A stretch of DNA of 64,000 bases from Luidia sarsii (GCA_949987565.1 OX465114.1:7656933-7720932); one strand, 5' to 3'; counted from the first letter of the stretch, positions 1 through 14,929 are shown. The notes: a model not told the origin generated them from the letters alone. A program made the numbers and translations.

Positions 1-389
1 TTTAGCTTCGTCAATATAATAATGAAGGAGATATTAACGTGCAAAGTGTATTTTTCTTTCCAGCTGCTGTCCGCCGACTGACTGTTGTGTACTGCTGTCT
101 GCACACACAAGCTGCCTGAGTGACTGAGGTTGGTTTTTTTTGCTTGATCATAAAATCATCATAATATGTTTGATTTCAGATTTTTCACTACTGATGGATA
201 GATCTTTTCAAGGCCTGTTAGCAGGTCAAGTTTTAGCTTCGTCAATATAAAAATGAAGGAGATATTAACGTGCAAAGTGTATTTTTCTTTCCAGCTGCTG
301 TCCGCCGACTGACTGTTGTGTACTGCTGTCTGCACACACAAGCTGCCTGAGTGACTGAGGTTGGTTCTTTTTGCTTGATCATAAAATCA

Positions 390-3300
390 TCATAGTATGT
401 TCGATTTCAGATTTTTCACTGCTGATGGATAGATCTTTTCAAGGCCTGTTAGCAGGCCAAGTTTTAGCTTCGTCAATATAATAATGAAGGAGATATTAAC
501 GTGCAAAGTGTATTTTTCTTTCCAGCTGCTGTCCGCCGACTGACTGTTGTGTACTGCTGTCTGCACACACAAGCTGCCTAAGTGACTGAGGTTGGTTCTT
601 TTTGCTTGATCATAAAATCATCATACTGTGTTAGATTTAAGATTTTTCACCACTGATGGATAGATCTTTCCAAGGCCTGTTAGCAGGTCAAGTTTTAGCT
701 TCGTCAATATAAAAATGAAGGAGATATTAACGTGCAAGTGTATTTTTCTTTCCAGCTGCTGTCCGCCGACTGACTGTTGTGTACTGCTGTCTGCACACAC
801 AAGCTGCCTGAGTGACTGAGGTTGGTTCTTTTTGCTTGATCATAAAATCATCATAATATGTTCGATTTCAGATTTATCACTACTGATGGATAGATCTTTC
901 CAAGGCCTGTTAGCAGGTTAAGTTTTAGCTTCGTCAATATAAAAATGAAGGAGATATTAACGTGCAAAGTGTATTTTTCTTTCCAGCTGCTGTCCGCCGA
1001 CTGACTGTTGTGTACTGCTGTCTGCACAACAAGCTGCCTGAGTGACTGAGGTTGGTTCTTTTTGCTTGATCATAAAATCATCATAGTATGTTTGATTTCA
1101 GATTTTTTACTACTGATGGATAGATCTTTCCAAGGCCTGTTAGCAGGTCAAGTTTTGGCTTCGTCAATATAAAAATGAAGGAGATATTAACGTGCAAAGT
1201 GTATTTTTCTTTCCAGCTGCTGTCCGCCGACTGACTGTTGTGTACTGCTGTCTGCACACACGAGCTGCCTAAGTGACTGAGGTTGGTTCTTTTTGCTTGA
1301 TCATAAAATCATCATAGTATGTTTGATTTCAGATTTTTCACTACTGATGGATAGATCTTTTCAAGGCCTGTTAGCAGGTCAAGTTTTAGCTTCGTCAATA
1401 TAAAAATGAAGGAGATATTAACGTGCAAAGTGTATTTTTCTTTCCAGCTGCTGTCCGCCGACTGACTGTTGTGTACTGCTGTCTGCACACACAAGCTGCC
1501 TGAGTGACTGAGGTTGGTTCTTTTTCCTTGATCATAAAATCATCATAATATGTTCGATTTCAGATTTATCACTACTGATGGATAGATCTTTCCAAGGCCT
1601 GTTAGCAGGTTAAGTTTTAGCTTCGTCAATATAAACATGAAGGAGATATTACCGTGCAAAGTGTATTTTTCTTTCCAGCTGCTGTCCGCCGACTGACTGT
1701 TGTGTACTGCTGTCTGCACACACAAGCTGCCTGAGTGACTGAGGTTGGTTCTTTTTGCTTGATCATAAAATCATCATAGTATGTTCGATTTCAGATTTAT
1801 TACTACTGATGGATAGATCTTTCCAAGGCCTGTTAGCAGGTCAAGTTTTAGCTTCGTCAATATAAAAATGAAGGAGATATTAACGTGCAAAGTGTATTTT
1901 TCTTTCCAGCTGCTGTCCGCCGACTGACTGTTGTGTACTGCTGTCTGCACACACAAGCTGCCTGAGTGACTGAGGTTGGTTCTTTTTGCTTGATCATAAA
2001 ATCATCATAGCATGTTCGATTTCAGATTTTTCACTACTGATGGATAGATCTTTCCAAGGCCTGTTAGCAGGTCAAGTTTTAGCTTCGTCAATATAAAAAT
2101 GAAGGAGATATTAACGTGCAAAGTGTATTTTTTTCTTTCCAGCTGCTGTCCGCCGACTGACTGTTGTGTACTGCTGTCTGCACACACAAGCTGCCTGAGT
2201 GACTGAGGTTGGTTCTTTTTGCTTGATCATAAAATCATCATAGTATGTTCGATTTCAGATTTATTACTACTGATGGATAGATCTTTCCAAGGCCTGTTAG
2301 CAGGTCAAGTTTTAGCTTCGTCAATATAAAAATGAAGGAGATATTAACGTGCAAAGTGTATTTTTCTTTCCAGCTGCTGTCCGCCGACTGACTGTTGTGT
2401 ACTGCTGTCTGCACACACAAGCTGCCTGAGTGACTGAGGTTGGTTCTTTTTGCTTGATCATAAAATCATCATAGTATGTTCGATTTCAGATTTTTCACTA
2501 CTGATGGATAGATCTTTCCAAGGCCTGTTAGCAGGTCAAGTTTTAGCTTCGTCAATATAAAAATGAAGGAGATATTAACGTGCAAAGTGTATTTTTTTCT
2601 TTCCAGCTGCTGTCCGCCGATTGACTGTTGTGTACTGCTGTCTGCACACACAAGCTGCCTGAGTGACTGAGGTTGGTTCTTTTTGCTTGATCATAAAATC
2701 ATCATAGTATGTTCGATTTCAGATTTTTCACTGCTGATGGATAGATCTTTTCAAGGCCTGTTAGCAGGCCAAGTTTTAGCTTCGTCAATATAATAATGAA
2801 GGAGATATTAACGTGCAAAGTGTATTTTTCTTTCCAGCTGCTGTCCGCCGACTGACTGTTGTGTACTGCTGTCTGCACACACAAGCTGCCTAAGTGACTG
2901 AGGTTGGTTCTTTTTGCTTGATCATAAAATCATCATACTGTGTTAGATTTAAGATTTTTCACCACTGATGGATAGATCTTTCCAAGGCCTGTTAGCAGGT
3001 CAAGTTTTAGCTTCGTCAATATAAAAATGAAGGAGATATTAACGTGCAAGTGTATTTTTCTTTCCAGCTGCTGTCCGCCGACTGACTGTTGTGTACTGCT
3101 GTCTGCACACACAAGCTGCCTGAGTGACTGAGGTTGGTTCTTTTTGCTTGATCATAAAATCATCATAATATGTTCGATTTCAGATTTATCACTACTGATG
3201 GATAGATCTTTCCAAGGCCTGTTAGCAGGTTAAGTTTTAGCTTCGTCAATATAAAAATGAAGGAGATATTAACGTGCAAAGTGTATTTTTCTTTCCAGCT

Positions 3301-5010
3301 GCTGTCCGCCGACTGACTGTTGTGTACTGCTGTCTGCACACACAAGCTGCCTGAGTGACTGAGGTTGGTTCTTTTTGCTTGATCATAAAATCATCATAGT
3401 ATGTTTGATTTCAGATTTTTTACTACTGATGGATAGATCTTTCCAAGGCCTGTTAGCAGGTCAAGTTTTGGCTTCGTCAATATAAAAATGAAGGAGATAT
3501 TAACGTGCAAAGTGTATTTTTCTTTCCAGCTGCTGTCCGCCGACTGACTGTTGTGTACTGCTGTCTGCACACACGAGCTGCCTAAGTGACTGAGGTTGGT
3601 TCTTTTTGCTTGATCATAAAATCATCATAGTATGTTTGATTTCAGATTTTTCACTACTGATGGATAGATCTTTTCAAGGCCTGTTAGCAGGTCAAGTTTT
3701 AGCTTCGTCAATATAAAAATGAAGGAGATATTAACGTGCAAAGTGTATTTTTCTTTCCAGCTGCTGTCCGCCGACTGACTGTTGTGTACTGCTGTCTGCA
3801 CACACAAGCTGCCTGAGTGACTGAGGTTGGTTCTTTTTCCTTGATCATAAAATCATCATAATATGTTCGATTTCAGATTTATCACTACTGATGGATAGAT
3901 CTTTCCAAGGCCTGTTAGCAGGTTAAGTTTTAGCTTCGTCAATATAAAAATGAAGGAGATATTACCGTGCAAAGTGTATTTTTCTTTCCAGCTGCTGTCC
4001 GCCGACTGACTGTTGTGTACTGCTGTCTGCACACACAAGCTGCCTGAGTGACTGAGGTTGGTTCTTTTTGCTTGATCATAAAATCATCATAGTATGTTCG
4101 ATTTCAGATTTATTACTACTGATGGATAGATCTTTCCAAGGCCTGTTAGCAGGTCAAGTTTTAGCTTCGTCAATATAAAAATGAAGGAGATATTAACGTG
4201 CAAAGTGTATTTTTCTTTCCAGCTGCTGTCCGCCGACTGACTGTTGTGTACTGCTGTCTGCACACACAAGCTGCCTGAGTGACTGAGGTTGGTTCTTTTT
4301 GCTTGATCATAAAATCATCATAGTATGTTCGATTTCAGATTTTTCACTACTGATGGATAGATCTTTCCAAGGCCTGTTAGCAGGTCAAGTTTTAGCTTCG
4401 TCAATATAAAAATGAAGGAGATATTAACGTGCAAAGTGTATTTTTTTCTTTCCAGCTGCTGTCCGCCGACTGACTGTTGTGTACTGCTGTCTGCACACAC
4501 AAGCTGCCTGAGTGACTGAGGTTGGTTCTTTTTGCTTGATCATAAAATCATCATAGTATGTTCGATTTCAGATTTTTCACTGCTGATAAATAGATCTTTT
4601 CAAGGCCTGTTAGCAGGCCAAGTTTTAGCTTCGTCAATATAATAATGAAGGAGATATTAACGTGCAAAGTGTATTTTTCTTTCCAGCTGCTGTCCGCCGA
4701 CTGACTGTTGTGTACTGCTGTCTGCACACACAAGCTGCCTAAGTGACTGAGGTTGGTTCTTTTTGCTTGATCATAAAATCATCATACTGTGTTAAATTTA
4801 AGATTTTTCACCACTGATGGATAGATCTTTCCAAGGCCTCTTAGCAGGTCAAGTTTTAGCTTCGTCAATATAAAAATGAAGGAGATATTAACGTGCAAGT
4901 GTATTTTTCTTTCCAGCTGCTGTCCGCCGACTGACTGTTGTGTACTGCTGTCTGCACACACAAGCTGCCTGAGTGACTGAGGTTGGTTCTTTTTGCTTGA
5001 TCATAAAATC
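390..5010. repeat. 10-unit higher-order repeat (~2,313 bp)
   Basis: The order of unit variants from about 390 to 2,190 recurs at about 2,702 to 4,500 with an offset of 2,312-2,313 bp, close to 10 x 231. Shared markers include the unit with the ACTGTGTTAGATTTAAG variant (about 626 and 2,937), the unit with a two-T insertion giving a TTTTTTTCTTTCC tract (about 2,125 and 4,440), and the TTTTTCCTTGATC variant (about 1,521 and 3,834). Boundaries are approximate because I located them from variant order only. Confidence 0.75.
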
Positions 5011-5900
5011 ATCATAATATGTTCGATTTCAGATTTATCACTACTGGTGGATAGATCTTTCCAAGGCCTGTTAGCAGGTTAAGTTTTAGCTTCGTCAATA
5101 TAAAAATGAAGGAGATATTAACGTGCAAAGTGTATTTTTCTTTCCAGCTGCTGTCCGCCGACTGACTGTTGTGTACTGCTGTCTGCACACACAAGCTGCC
5201 TGAGTGACTGAGGTTGGTTCTTTTTGCTTGATCATAAAATCATTATAGTATGTTCGATTTCAGATTTTTCACTACTGATGGATAGATCTTTCCAAGGCCT
5301 GTTAGCAGGTCAAGTTTTGGCTTCGTCAATATAAAAATGAAGGAGATATTAACGTGCAAAGTGTATTTTTCTTTCCAGCTGCTGTCCGCCGACTGACTGT
5401 TGTGTACTGCTGTCTGCACACACGAGCTGCCTAAGTGACTGAGGTTGGTTCTTTTTGCTTGATCATAAAATCATCATAGTATGTTTGATTTCAGATTTTT
5501 CACTGCTGATAGATAGATCTTTTCAAGGCCTGTTAGCAGGTCAAGTTTTAGCTTCGTCAATATAAGAATGAAGGAGATATTAACGTGCAAAGTGTATTTT
5601 TCTTTCCAGCTGCTGTCCGCCGACTGACTGTTGTGTACTGCTGTCTGCACACACAAGCTGCCTGAGTGACTGAGGTTGGTTCTTTTTGCTTGATCATAAA
5701 ATCATCATAATATGTTCGATTTCAGATTTATCACTACTGATGGATAGATCTTTCCAAGGCCTGTTAGCAGGTTAAGTTTTAGCTTCGTCAATATAAAAAT
5801 GAAGGAGATATTAACGTGCAAAGTGTATTTTTCTTTCCAGCTGCTGTCCGCCGACTGACTGTTGTGTACTGCTGTCTGCACACACAAGCTGCCTGAGTGA
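2640..5900. repeat. 8-unit higher-order repeat (~1,849 bp)
   Basis: Unit variants starting near 2,702, 3,163, 3,625 and 3,856 reappear near 4,551, 5,012, 5,474 and 5,705. The offset is constant at 1,849 bp (8 x 231 plus 1). The overlap with the 10-unit repeat shows successive duplication rounds of different lengths, as expected from unequal exchange. Confidence 0.65.
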
Positions 5901-8319
5901 CTGAGGTTGGTTCTTTTTGCTTGATCATAAAATCATCATAGTATGTTCGATTTCAGATTTTTTACTGCTGATGGATAGATCTTTTCAAGGCCTGTTAGCA
6001 GGTCAAGTTTTGGCTTCGTCAATATAAAAATGAAGGAGATATTAACGTGCAAAGTGTATTTTTCTTTCCAGCTGCTGTCCGCCGACTGACTGTTGTGTAC
6101 TGCTGTCTGCACACACGAGCTGCCTAAGTGACTGAGGTTGGTTCTTTTTGCTTGATCATAAAATCATCATAGTATGTTTGATTTCAGATTTTTCACTACT
6201 GATGGATAGATCTTTTCAAGGCCTGTTAGCAGGTCAAGTTTTAGCTTCGTCAATATAAAAATGAAGGAGATATTAACGTGCAAAGTGTATTTTTCTTTCC
6301 AGCTGCTGTCCGCCGACTGACTGTTGTGTACTGCTGTCTGCACACACAAGCTGCCTGAGTGACTGAGGTTGGTTCTTTTTGCTTGATCATAAAATCATCA
6401 TAATATGTTTGATTTCAGATTTATCACTACTGATGGATAGATCTTTCCAAGGCCTGTTAGCAGGTTAAGTTTTAGCTTCGTCAATATAAAAATGAAGGAG
6501 ATATTAACGTGCAAAGTGTATTTTTCTTTCCAGCTGCTGTCCGCCGACTGACTGTTGTGTACTGCTGTCTGCACACACAAGCTGCCTGAGTGACTGAGGT
6601 TGGTTCTTTTTGCTTGATCATAAAATCATCATAGTATGTTCGATTTCAGATTTTTTACTGCTGATGGATAGATCTTTTCAAGGCCTGTTAGCAGGCCAAG
6701 TTTTAGCTTCGTCAATATAATAATGAAGGAGATATTAACGTGCAAAGTGTATTTTTCTTTCCAGCTGTTGTCCTCCGACTGACTGTTGTGTACTGCTGTC
6801 TGCACACACAAGCTGCCTGAGTGACTGAGGTTGGTTCTTTTTGCTTGATCATAAAATCATCATAGTATGTTCGATTTCAGATTTTTCACTGCTGATGCAT
6901 AGATCTTTTCAAGGCCTGTTAGCAGGCCAAGTTTTAGCTTCGTCAATATAATAATGAAGGAGATATTAACGTGCAAAGTGTATTTTTCTTTCCAGCTGCT
7001 GTCCGCCGACTGACTGTTGTGTACTGCTGTCTGCACACACAAGCTGCCTGAGTAACTGAGGTTGGTTCTTTTTGCTTGATCATAAAATCATCATACTGTG
7101 TTCGATTTCAGATTTTTCACTGCTGATGGATAGATCTTTCCAAGGCCTGTTAGCAGGTCAAGTTTTAGCTTCGTCAATATAAAAATGAAGGAGATATTAA
7201 CGTGCAAAGTGTATTTTTCTTTCCAGCTGCTGTCCGCCGACTGACTGTTGTGTACTGCTGTCTGCACACACAAGCTGCCTAAGTGACTGAGGTTGGTTCT
7301 TTTTGCTTTATCATAAAATCATCATAGTATGTTCGATTTCAGATTTTTCACTGCTGATGGATAGATCTTTTCAAGGCCTGTTAGCAGGCCAAGTTTTAGC
7401 TTCGTCAAAATAATAATGAAGGAGATATTAACGTGCAAAGTGTATTTTTCTTTCCAGCTGCTGTCCGCCGACTGACTGTTGGGTACTGCTGTCTGCACAC
7501 ACAAGCTGCCTAAGTGACTGAGGTTGGTTCTTTTTGCTTGATCATAAAATCATCATACTGTGTTAGATTTAAGATTTTTCACCACTGATGGATAGATCTT
7601 TCCAAGGCCTGTTAGCAGGTCAAGTTTTAGCTTCGTCAATATAAAAATGAAGGAGATATTAACGTGCAAGTGTATTTTTCTTTCCAGCTGCTGTCCGCCG
7701 ACTGACTGTTGTGTACTGCTGTCTGCACACACAAGCTGCCTGAGTGACTGAGGTTGGTTCTTTTTGCTTGATCATAAAATCATCATAATATGTTCGATTT
7801 CAGATTTATACTACTGATGGATAGATCTTTCCAAGGCCTGTTAGCAGGTTAAGTTTTAGCTTCGTCAATATAAAAATGAAGGAGATATTAACGTGCAAAG
7901 TGTATTTTTCTTTCCAGCTGCTGTCCGCCGACTGACTGTTGTGTACTGCTGTCTGCACACACAAGCTGCCTGAGTGACTGAGGTTGGTTCTTTTTGCTTG
8001 ATCATAAAATCATCATAGTATGTTCGATTTCAGATTTTTCACTGCTGATGGATAGATCTTTCCAAGGCCTGTTAGCAGGTCAAGTTTTGGCTTCGTCAAT
8101 ATAAAAATGAAGGAGATATTAACGTGCAAAGTGTATTTTTCTTTCCAGCTGTTGTCCGCCGACTGACTGTTGTGTACTGCTGTCTGCACACACGAGCTGC
8201 CTAAGTGACTGAGGTTGGTTCTTTTTGCTTGATCATAAAATCATCATAGTATGTTTGATTTCAGATTTTTCACTACTGATGGATAGATCTTTTCAAGGCC
8301 TGTTAGCAGGCCAAGTTTT

Positions 8320-8352
8320 AGCTTCGTCAATATATTTATAATATTTTTGCTT
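8320..8352. repeat. Truncated satellite unit (first copy)
   Basis: After CTTCGTCAATATA the normal unit body is missing, and TTTATAATA joins straight to TTTTTGCTTGATC. Roughly 120-130 bp of the 231-bp unit is deleted. This is the only clear internal truncation type in the array and dates the duplication that copied it. Confidence 0.85.
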
Positions 8353-11300
8353 GATCATAAAATCATCATAGTATGTTCGATTTCAGATTTTTCACTGCTG
8401 ATGGATAGATCTTTCCAAGGCCTGTTAGCAGGCCAAGTTTTAGCTTCGTCAATAAAAAAATGAAGGAGATATTAACGTGCAAAGTGTATTTTTCTTTCCA
8501 GCTGCTGTCCGCCGACTAACTGTTGTGTACTGCTGTCTGCACACACAAGCTGCCTGAGTGACTGAGGTTGGTTCTTTTTGCTTGATCATAAAATCATCAT
8601 AGTATGTTTGATTTCAGATTGATCACTACTGATGGATAGATCTTTCCAAGGCCTGTTAGCAGGTCAAGTTTTAGCTTCGTCAATATAATAATGAAGGAGA
8701 TATTAACGTGCAAAGTGTATTTTTCTTTCCAGCTGCTGTCCGCCGACTGACTGTTGTGTACTGCTGTCTGCACACACAAGCTGCCTGAGTGACTGAGGTT
8801 GGTTCTTTTTGCTTGATCATAAAATCATCATACTGTGTTCGATTTCAGATTTTTCACTGCTGATGGATAGATCTTTCCAAGGCCTGTTAGCAGGTCAAGT
8901 TTTAGCTTCGTCAATATAAAAATGAAGGAGATATTAACGTGCAAGTGTATTTTTCTTTCCAGCTGCTGTCCGCCGACTGACTGTTGTGTACTGCTGTCTG
9001 CACACACAAGCTGCCTGAGTGACTGAGGTTGGTTCTTTTTGCTTGATCATAAAATCATCATAATATGTTCGATTTCAGATTTATCACTACTGATGGATAG
9101 GTCTTTCCAAGGCCTGTTAGCAGGTTAAGTTTTAGCTTCGTCAATATAAAAATGAAGGAGATATTAACGTGCAAAGTGTATTTTTCTTTCCAGCTGCTGT
9201 CCGCCGACTGACTGTTGTGTACTGCTGTCTGCACACACAAGCTGCCTGAGTGACTGAGGTTGGTTCTTTTTGCTTGATCATAAAATCATCATAGTATGTT
9301 CGATTTCAGATTTTTCACTACTGATGGATAGATCTTTCCAAGGCCTGTTAGCAGGTCAAGTTTTGGCTTCGTCAATATAAAAATGAAGGAGATATTAACG
9401 TGCAAAGTGTATTTTTCTTTCCAGCTGCTGTCCGCCGACTGACTGTTGTGTACTGCTGTCTGCACACACGAGCTGCCTAAGTGACTGAGGTTGGTTCTTT
9501 TTGCTTGATCATAAAATCATCATACTGTGTTAGATTTCAGATGTTTCACCACTGATGGATAGATCTTTCCAAGGCCTGTTATCAGGCCAAGTTTTAGCTT
9601 CGTCAATATAATAATGAAGGAGATATTACCGTGCAAAGTGTATTTTTCTTTCCAGCTGCTGTCCGCCGACTGACTGTTGTGTACTGCTGTCTGCACACAC
9701 AAGCTGCCTGAGTGACTGAGGTTGGTTCTTTTTGCTTGATCATAAAATCATCATAGTATGTTCGATTTCAGATTTATCACTACTGATGGATAGATCTTTC
9801 CAAGGCCTGTTAGCAGGTCAAGTTTTAGCTTCGTCAACATAAAAATGAAGGAGATATTAACGTGCAAAGTGTATTTTTCTTTCCAGCTGCTGTCCGCCGA
9901 CTGACTGTTGTGTACTGCTGTCTGCACACACAAGCTGCCTGAGTGACTGAGGTTGGTTCTTTTTGCTTGATCATAAAATCATCATACTGTGTTCGATTTC
10001 AGATTTTTCACTGCTGATGGATAGATCTTTCCAAGGCCTGTTAGCAGGTCAAGTTTTAGCTTCGTCAATATAAAAATGAAGGAGATATTAACGTGCAAAG
10101 TGTATTTTTCTTTCCAGCTGCTGTCCGCCGACTGACTGTTGTGTACTGCTGTCTGCACACACAAGCTGCCTAAGTGAGTGAGGTTGGTTCTGTTTGCTTG
10201 ATGATAAAATAATCATACTGTCTTCGACTTCAGTTTTTTCACTACTGATCGATAGATCTTTCCAAGGCCCGTTAGCAGACCAAGTTTTAGCTTCGTCAAT
10301 ATAATAATGAAGGAGATATTACATGCAAAGTGTATTTTTCATTCCAGCTGCTGTCCGCCGACTTACTGTTGTGTACTGCTGTCTGCACACACAAGCTGCC
10401 TGAGTGACTGAGGTCGGTTATTTTTGCTTGATCATAAAATCATCATATTGTGTTTGATTTCAGATTTTTCACTACTGATGGATAGATCTTTCCAAGGCCT
10501 GTTAGCAGACCAAGTTTTACATTTGTTTATAGTAATGCAGGAGATATTAACGTGCAAAGTGTATTTTTCTTTCCAGCTGCTGTCCGCCGACTGACTGTTG
10601 TGTACTGCTGTCTGCACGCACAAGCTGCCTAAGTGACTGAGGTTGGTTCTTTTTGCTTGATCCTAAAATCATCATACTGTGTTAGATTTCAGATTTTTCA
10701 CTACTGATGGATAGATCATTCCAAGGCCTGTTAGCAGGCCAAGTTTTACATTCGTCAATATATTAATGAAGGAGATATCAACGTGCAAAGTGTATTTTTC
10801 TTTCCAGCTGCTGTCCGCCGACTGACTGTTGTGTACTGCTGTCTGCACACACAAGCTGCCAAAGTGACTGAGGTTGGTTCTTTTTGCATGATCATAAAGT
10901 CATCATAGTATGTTTGATTTCAGATTTTTCACTACTGATGGATAGATTATTCCAAGGCCTGTTAGCAGGCCAAGTTTTACATTCGTCAATATAATAATGA
11001 AGGAGATATTCACGTGCAAAGTGTATTTTCCTTTTCAGCTGCTGTCCGCCGACTGACTGTTGTGTACTGCTGTCTGCACACACAAGCTGCCTAAGTGACT
11101 AAGGTTGGTTCTTTTTGCTTGATCATAAAATCATCATACTGTGTTCGATTTCAGATTTTTCACTACTAATGGATAGATTATTCCAAGGCCTGTTAGCAGG
11201 CAAAGTTTTTACATTCATCAATATAATAATGAAGGAAATATTAACGTGCAAAGTGTATTTTTCTTTCCAGCTGCTGTCCGCCGACTGACTCTTGTGTACT

Positions 11301-12596
11301 GCTGTCTGCACACACAAGCTGCCTAAGTGAGTGAGGTTGGTTCTGTTTGCTTGATGATAAAATAATCATACTGTCTTCGACTTCAGTTTTTTCACTACTG
11401 ATCGATAGATCTTTCCAAGGCCCGTTAGCAGACCAAGTTTTAGCTTCGTCAATATAATAATGAAGGAGATATTACATGCAAAGTGTATTTTTCATTCCAG
11501 CTGCTGTCCGCCGACTTACTGTTGTGTACTGCTGTCTGCACACACAAGCTGCCTGAGTGACTGAGGTCGGTTATTTTTGCTTGATCATAAAATCATCATA
11601 TTGTGTTTGATTTCAGATTTTTCACTACTGATGGATAGATCTTTCCAAGGCCTGTTAGCAGACCAAGTTTTAGCTTCGTCAAAATAATAATTAAGGAGAT
11701 ATTAACGTGCAAAGTGTATTTTTCTTTCCAGCTGCTGTACGCCGACTGACTGTTGTGTACTGCTGTCTGCACACACAAGCTGCCTAAGTGACTGAGGTTG
11801 GTTCTTTTTGCTTGATCATAAAATCATCATACTGTGTTCGATTTCAGATTTTCCACTACTGATGGATAGATTATTCCAAGGCCTGTTAGCAGGCAAAGTT
11901 TTTACATTCATCAATATAATAATGAAGGAAATATTAACGTGCAAAGTGTATTTTTCTTTCCAGCTGCTGTCCGCCGATTGACTGTTGTGTACTGCTGTCT
12001 GCACACACAAGCTGCCTAAGTGAGTGAGGTTGGTTCTTTTTGCTTGATGATAAAATAATCATACTGTCTTCGACTTCAGTTTTTTCACTACTGATCGATA
12101 GATCTTTCCAAGGCCCGTTAGCAGACCAAGTTTTAGCTTCGTCAATATAATAATGAAGGAAATATTAACGTGCAAAGTGTATTTTTCTTTCCAGCTGCTG
12201 TACGCCGACTGACTGTTGTGTACTGCTTTCTACACACACAAGCTGCCTAAGTGACTGAGGTTGGTTCTTTTTGCTTGATCATAAAATCATCATACTGTGT
12301 TCGATTTCAGATTTTCCACTACTGATGGATAGATTATTCCAAGGCCTGTTAGCAGACCAAGTTTTACATTCGTCAATATAGTAATGAAGGAAATATTAAC
12401 GTGCAAAGTGTATTTTTCTTTCCAGCTGTTGTCCGCCGACTGACTGTTGTGTACTGCTGTCTGCACACACGAGCTGCCTAAGTGACTGAGGTTGGTTCTT
12501 TTTGCTTGATCATAAAATCATCATAGTATGTTTGATTTCAGATTTTTCACTACTGATGGATAGATCTTTTCAAGGCCTGTTAGCAGGCCAAGTTTT

Positions 12597-12629
12597 AGCT
12601 TCGTCAATATATTTATAATATTTTTGCTT
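12597..12629. repeat. Truncated satellite unit (second copy)
   Basis: Same junction as the one at 8,320, at an offset of exactly 4,277 bp. Identity of the junction shows that deletion came first and segmental duplication second. Confidence 0.85.
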
Positions 12630-14929
12630 GATCATAAAATCATCATAGTATGTTCGATTTCAGATTTTTCACTGCTGATGGATAGATCTTTCCAAGGCCT
12701 GTTAGCAGGCCAAGTTTTAGCTTCGTCAATAAAAAAATGAAGGAGATATTAACGTGCAAAGTGTATTTTTCTTTCCAGCTGCTGTCCGCCGACTAACTGT
12801 TGTGTACTGCTGTCTGCACACACAAGCTGCCTGAGTGACTGAGGTTGGTTCTTTTTGCTTGATCATAAAATCATCATAGTATGTTTGATTTCAGATTGAT
12901 CACTACTGATGGATAGATCTTTCCAAGGCCTGTTAGCAGGTCAAGTTTTAGCTTCGTCAATATAATAATGAAGGAGATATTAACGTGCAAAGTGTATTTT
13001 TCTTTCCAGCTGCTGTCCGCCGACTGACTGTTGTGTACTGCTGTCTGCACACACAAGCTGCCTGAGTGACTGAGGTTGGTTCTTTTTGCTTGATCATAAA
13101 ATCTTCATACTGTGTTCGATTTCAGATTTTTCACTGCTGATGGATAGATCTTTCCAAGGCCTGTTAGCAGGTCAAGTTTTAGCTTCGTCAATATAAAAAT
13201 GAAGGAGATATTAACGTGCAAGTGTATTTTTCTTTCCAGCTGCTGTCCGCCGACTGACTGTTGTGTACTGCTGTCTGCACACACAAGCTGCCTGAGTGAC
13301 TGAGGTTGGTTCTTTTTGCTTGATCATAAAATCATCATAATATGTTCGATTTCAGATTTATCACTACTGATGGATAGGTCTTTCCAAGGCCTGTTAGCAG
13401 GTTAAGTTTTAGCTTCGTCAATATAAAAATGAAGGAGATATTAACGTGCAAAGTGTATTTTTCTTTCCAGCTGCTGTCCGCCGACTGACTGTTGTGTACT
13501 GCTGTCTGCACACACAAGCTGCCTGAGTGACTGAGGTTGGTTCTTTTTGCTTGATCATAAAATCATCATAGTATGTTCGATTTCAGATTTTTCACTACTG
13601 ATGGATAGATCTTTCCAAGGCCTGTTAGCAGGTCAAGTTTTGGCTTCGTCAATATAAAAATGAAGGAGATATTAACGTGCAAAGTGTATTTTTCTTTCCA
13701 GCTGCTGTCCGCCGACTGACTGTTGTGTACTGCTGTCTGCACACACGAGCTGCCTAAGTGACTGAGGTTGGTTCTTTTTGCTTGATCATAAAATCATCAT
13801 ACTGTGTTAGATTTCAGATGTTTCACCACTGATGGATAGATCTTTCCAAGGCCTGTTATCAGGCCAAGTTTTAGCTTCGTCAATATAATAATGAAGGAGA
13901 TATTACCGTGCAAAGTGTATTTTTCTTTCCAGCTGCTGTCCGCCGACTGACTGTTGTGTACTGCTGTCTGCACACACAAGCTGCCTGAGTGACTGAGGTT
14001 GGTTCTTTTTGCTTGATCATAAAATCATCATAGTATGTTCGATTTCAGATTTATCACTACTGATGGATAGATCTTTCCAAGGCCTGTTAGCAGGTCAAGT
14101 TTTAGCTTCGTCAACATAAAAATGAAGGAGATATTAACGTGCAAAGTGTATTTTTCTTTCCAGCTGCTGTCCGCCGACTGACTGTTGTGTACTGCTGTCT
14201 GCACACACAAGCTGCCTGAGTGACTGAGGTTGGTTCTTTTTGCTTGATCATAAAATCATCATACTGTGTTCGATTTCAGATTTTTCACTGCTGATGGATA
14301 GATCTTTCCAAGGCCTGTTAGCAGGTCAAGTTTTAGCTTCGTCAATATAAAAATGAAGGAGATATTAACGTGCAAAGTGTATTTTTCTTTCCAGCTGCTG
14401 TCCGCCGACTGACTGTTGTGTACTGCTGTCTGCACACACAAGCTGCCTAAGTGAGTGAGGTTGGTTCTGTTTGCTTGATGATAAAATAATCATACTGTCT
14501 TCGACTTCAGTTTTTTCACTACTGATCGATAGATCTTTCCAAGGCCCGTTAGCAGACCAAGTTTTAGCTTCGTCAATATAATAATGAAGGAGATATTACA
14601 TGCAAAGTGTATTTTTCATTCCAGCTGCTGTCCGCCGACTTACTGTTGTGTACTGCTGTCTGCACACACAAGCTGCCTGAGTGACTGAGGTCGGTTATTT
14701 TTGCTTGATCATAAAATCATCATATTGTGTTTGATTTCAGATTTTTCACTACTGATGGATAGATCTTTCCAAGGCCTGTTAGCAGACCAAGTTTTACATT
14801 TGTTTATAGTAATGCAGGAGATATTAACGTGCAAAGTGTATTTTTCTTTCCAGCTGCTGTCCGCCGACTGACTGTTGTGTACTGCTGTCTGCACGCACAA
14901 GCTGCCTAAGTGACTGAGGTTGGTTCTTT

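Larger units (their letters stand above)
1..10170. repeat. Left satellite subfamily block
   Basis: Units here mostly read AGCTTCGTCAATATAAAAATG or the ATAATG variant after the AAGTTTT landmark, and many have CAGGTCAAG or CAGGTTAAG instead of CAGGCCAAG. The block differs consistently from units to the right, which mostly read ACATTCGTCAATATAATAATG. The change of type occurs at about 10,170, where GAGTGAGGTTGGTTCTGTTTG first appears. Left-type units reappear only at about 12,420-14,440, inside the second copy of the 4,277-bp duplication. Confidence 0.75.
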
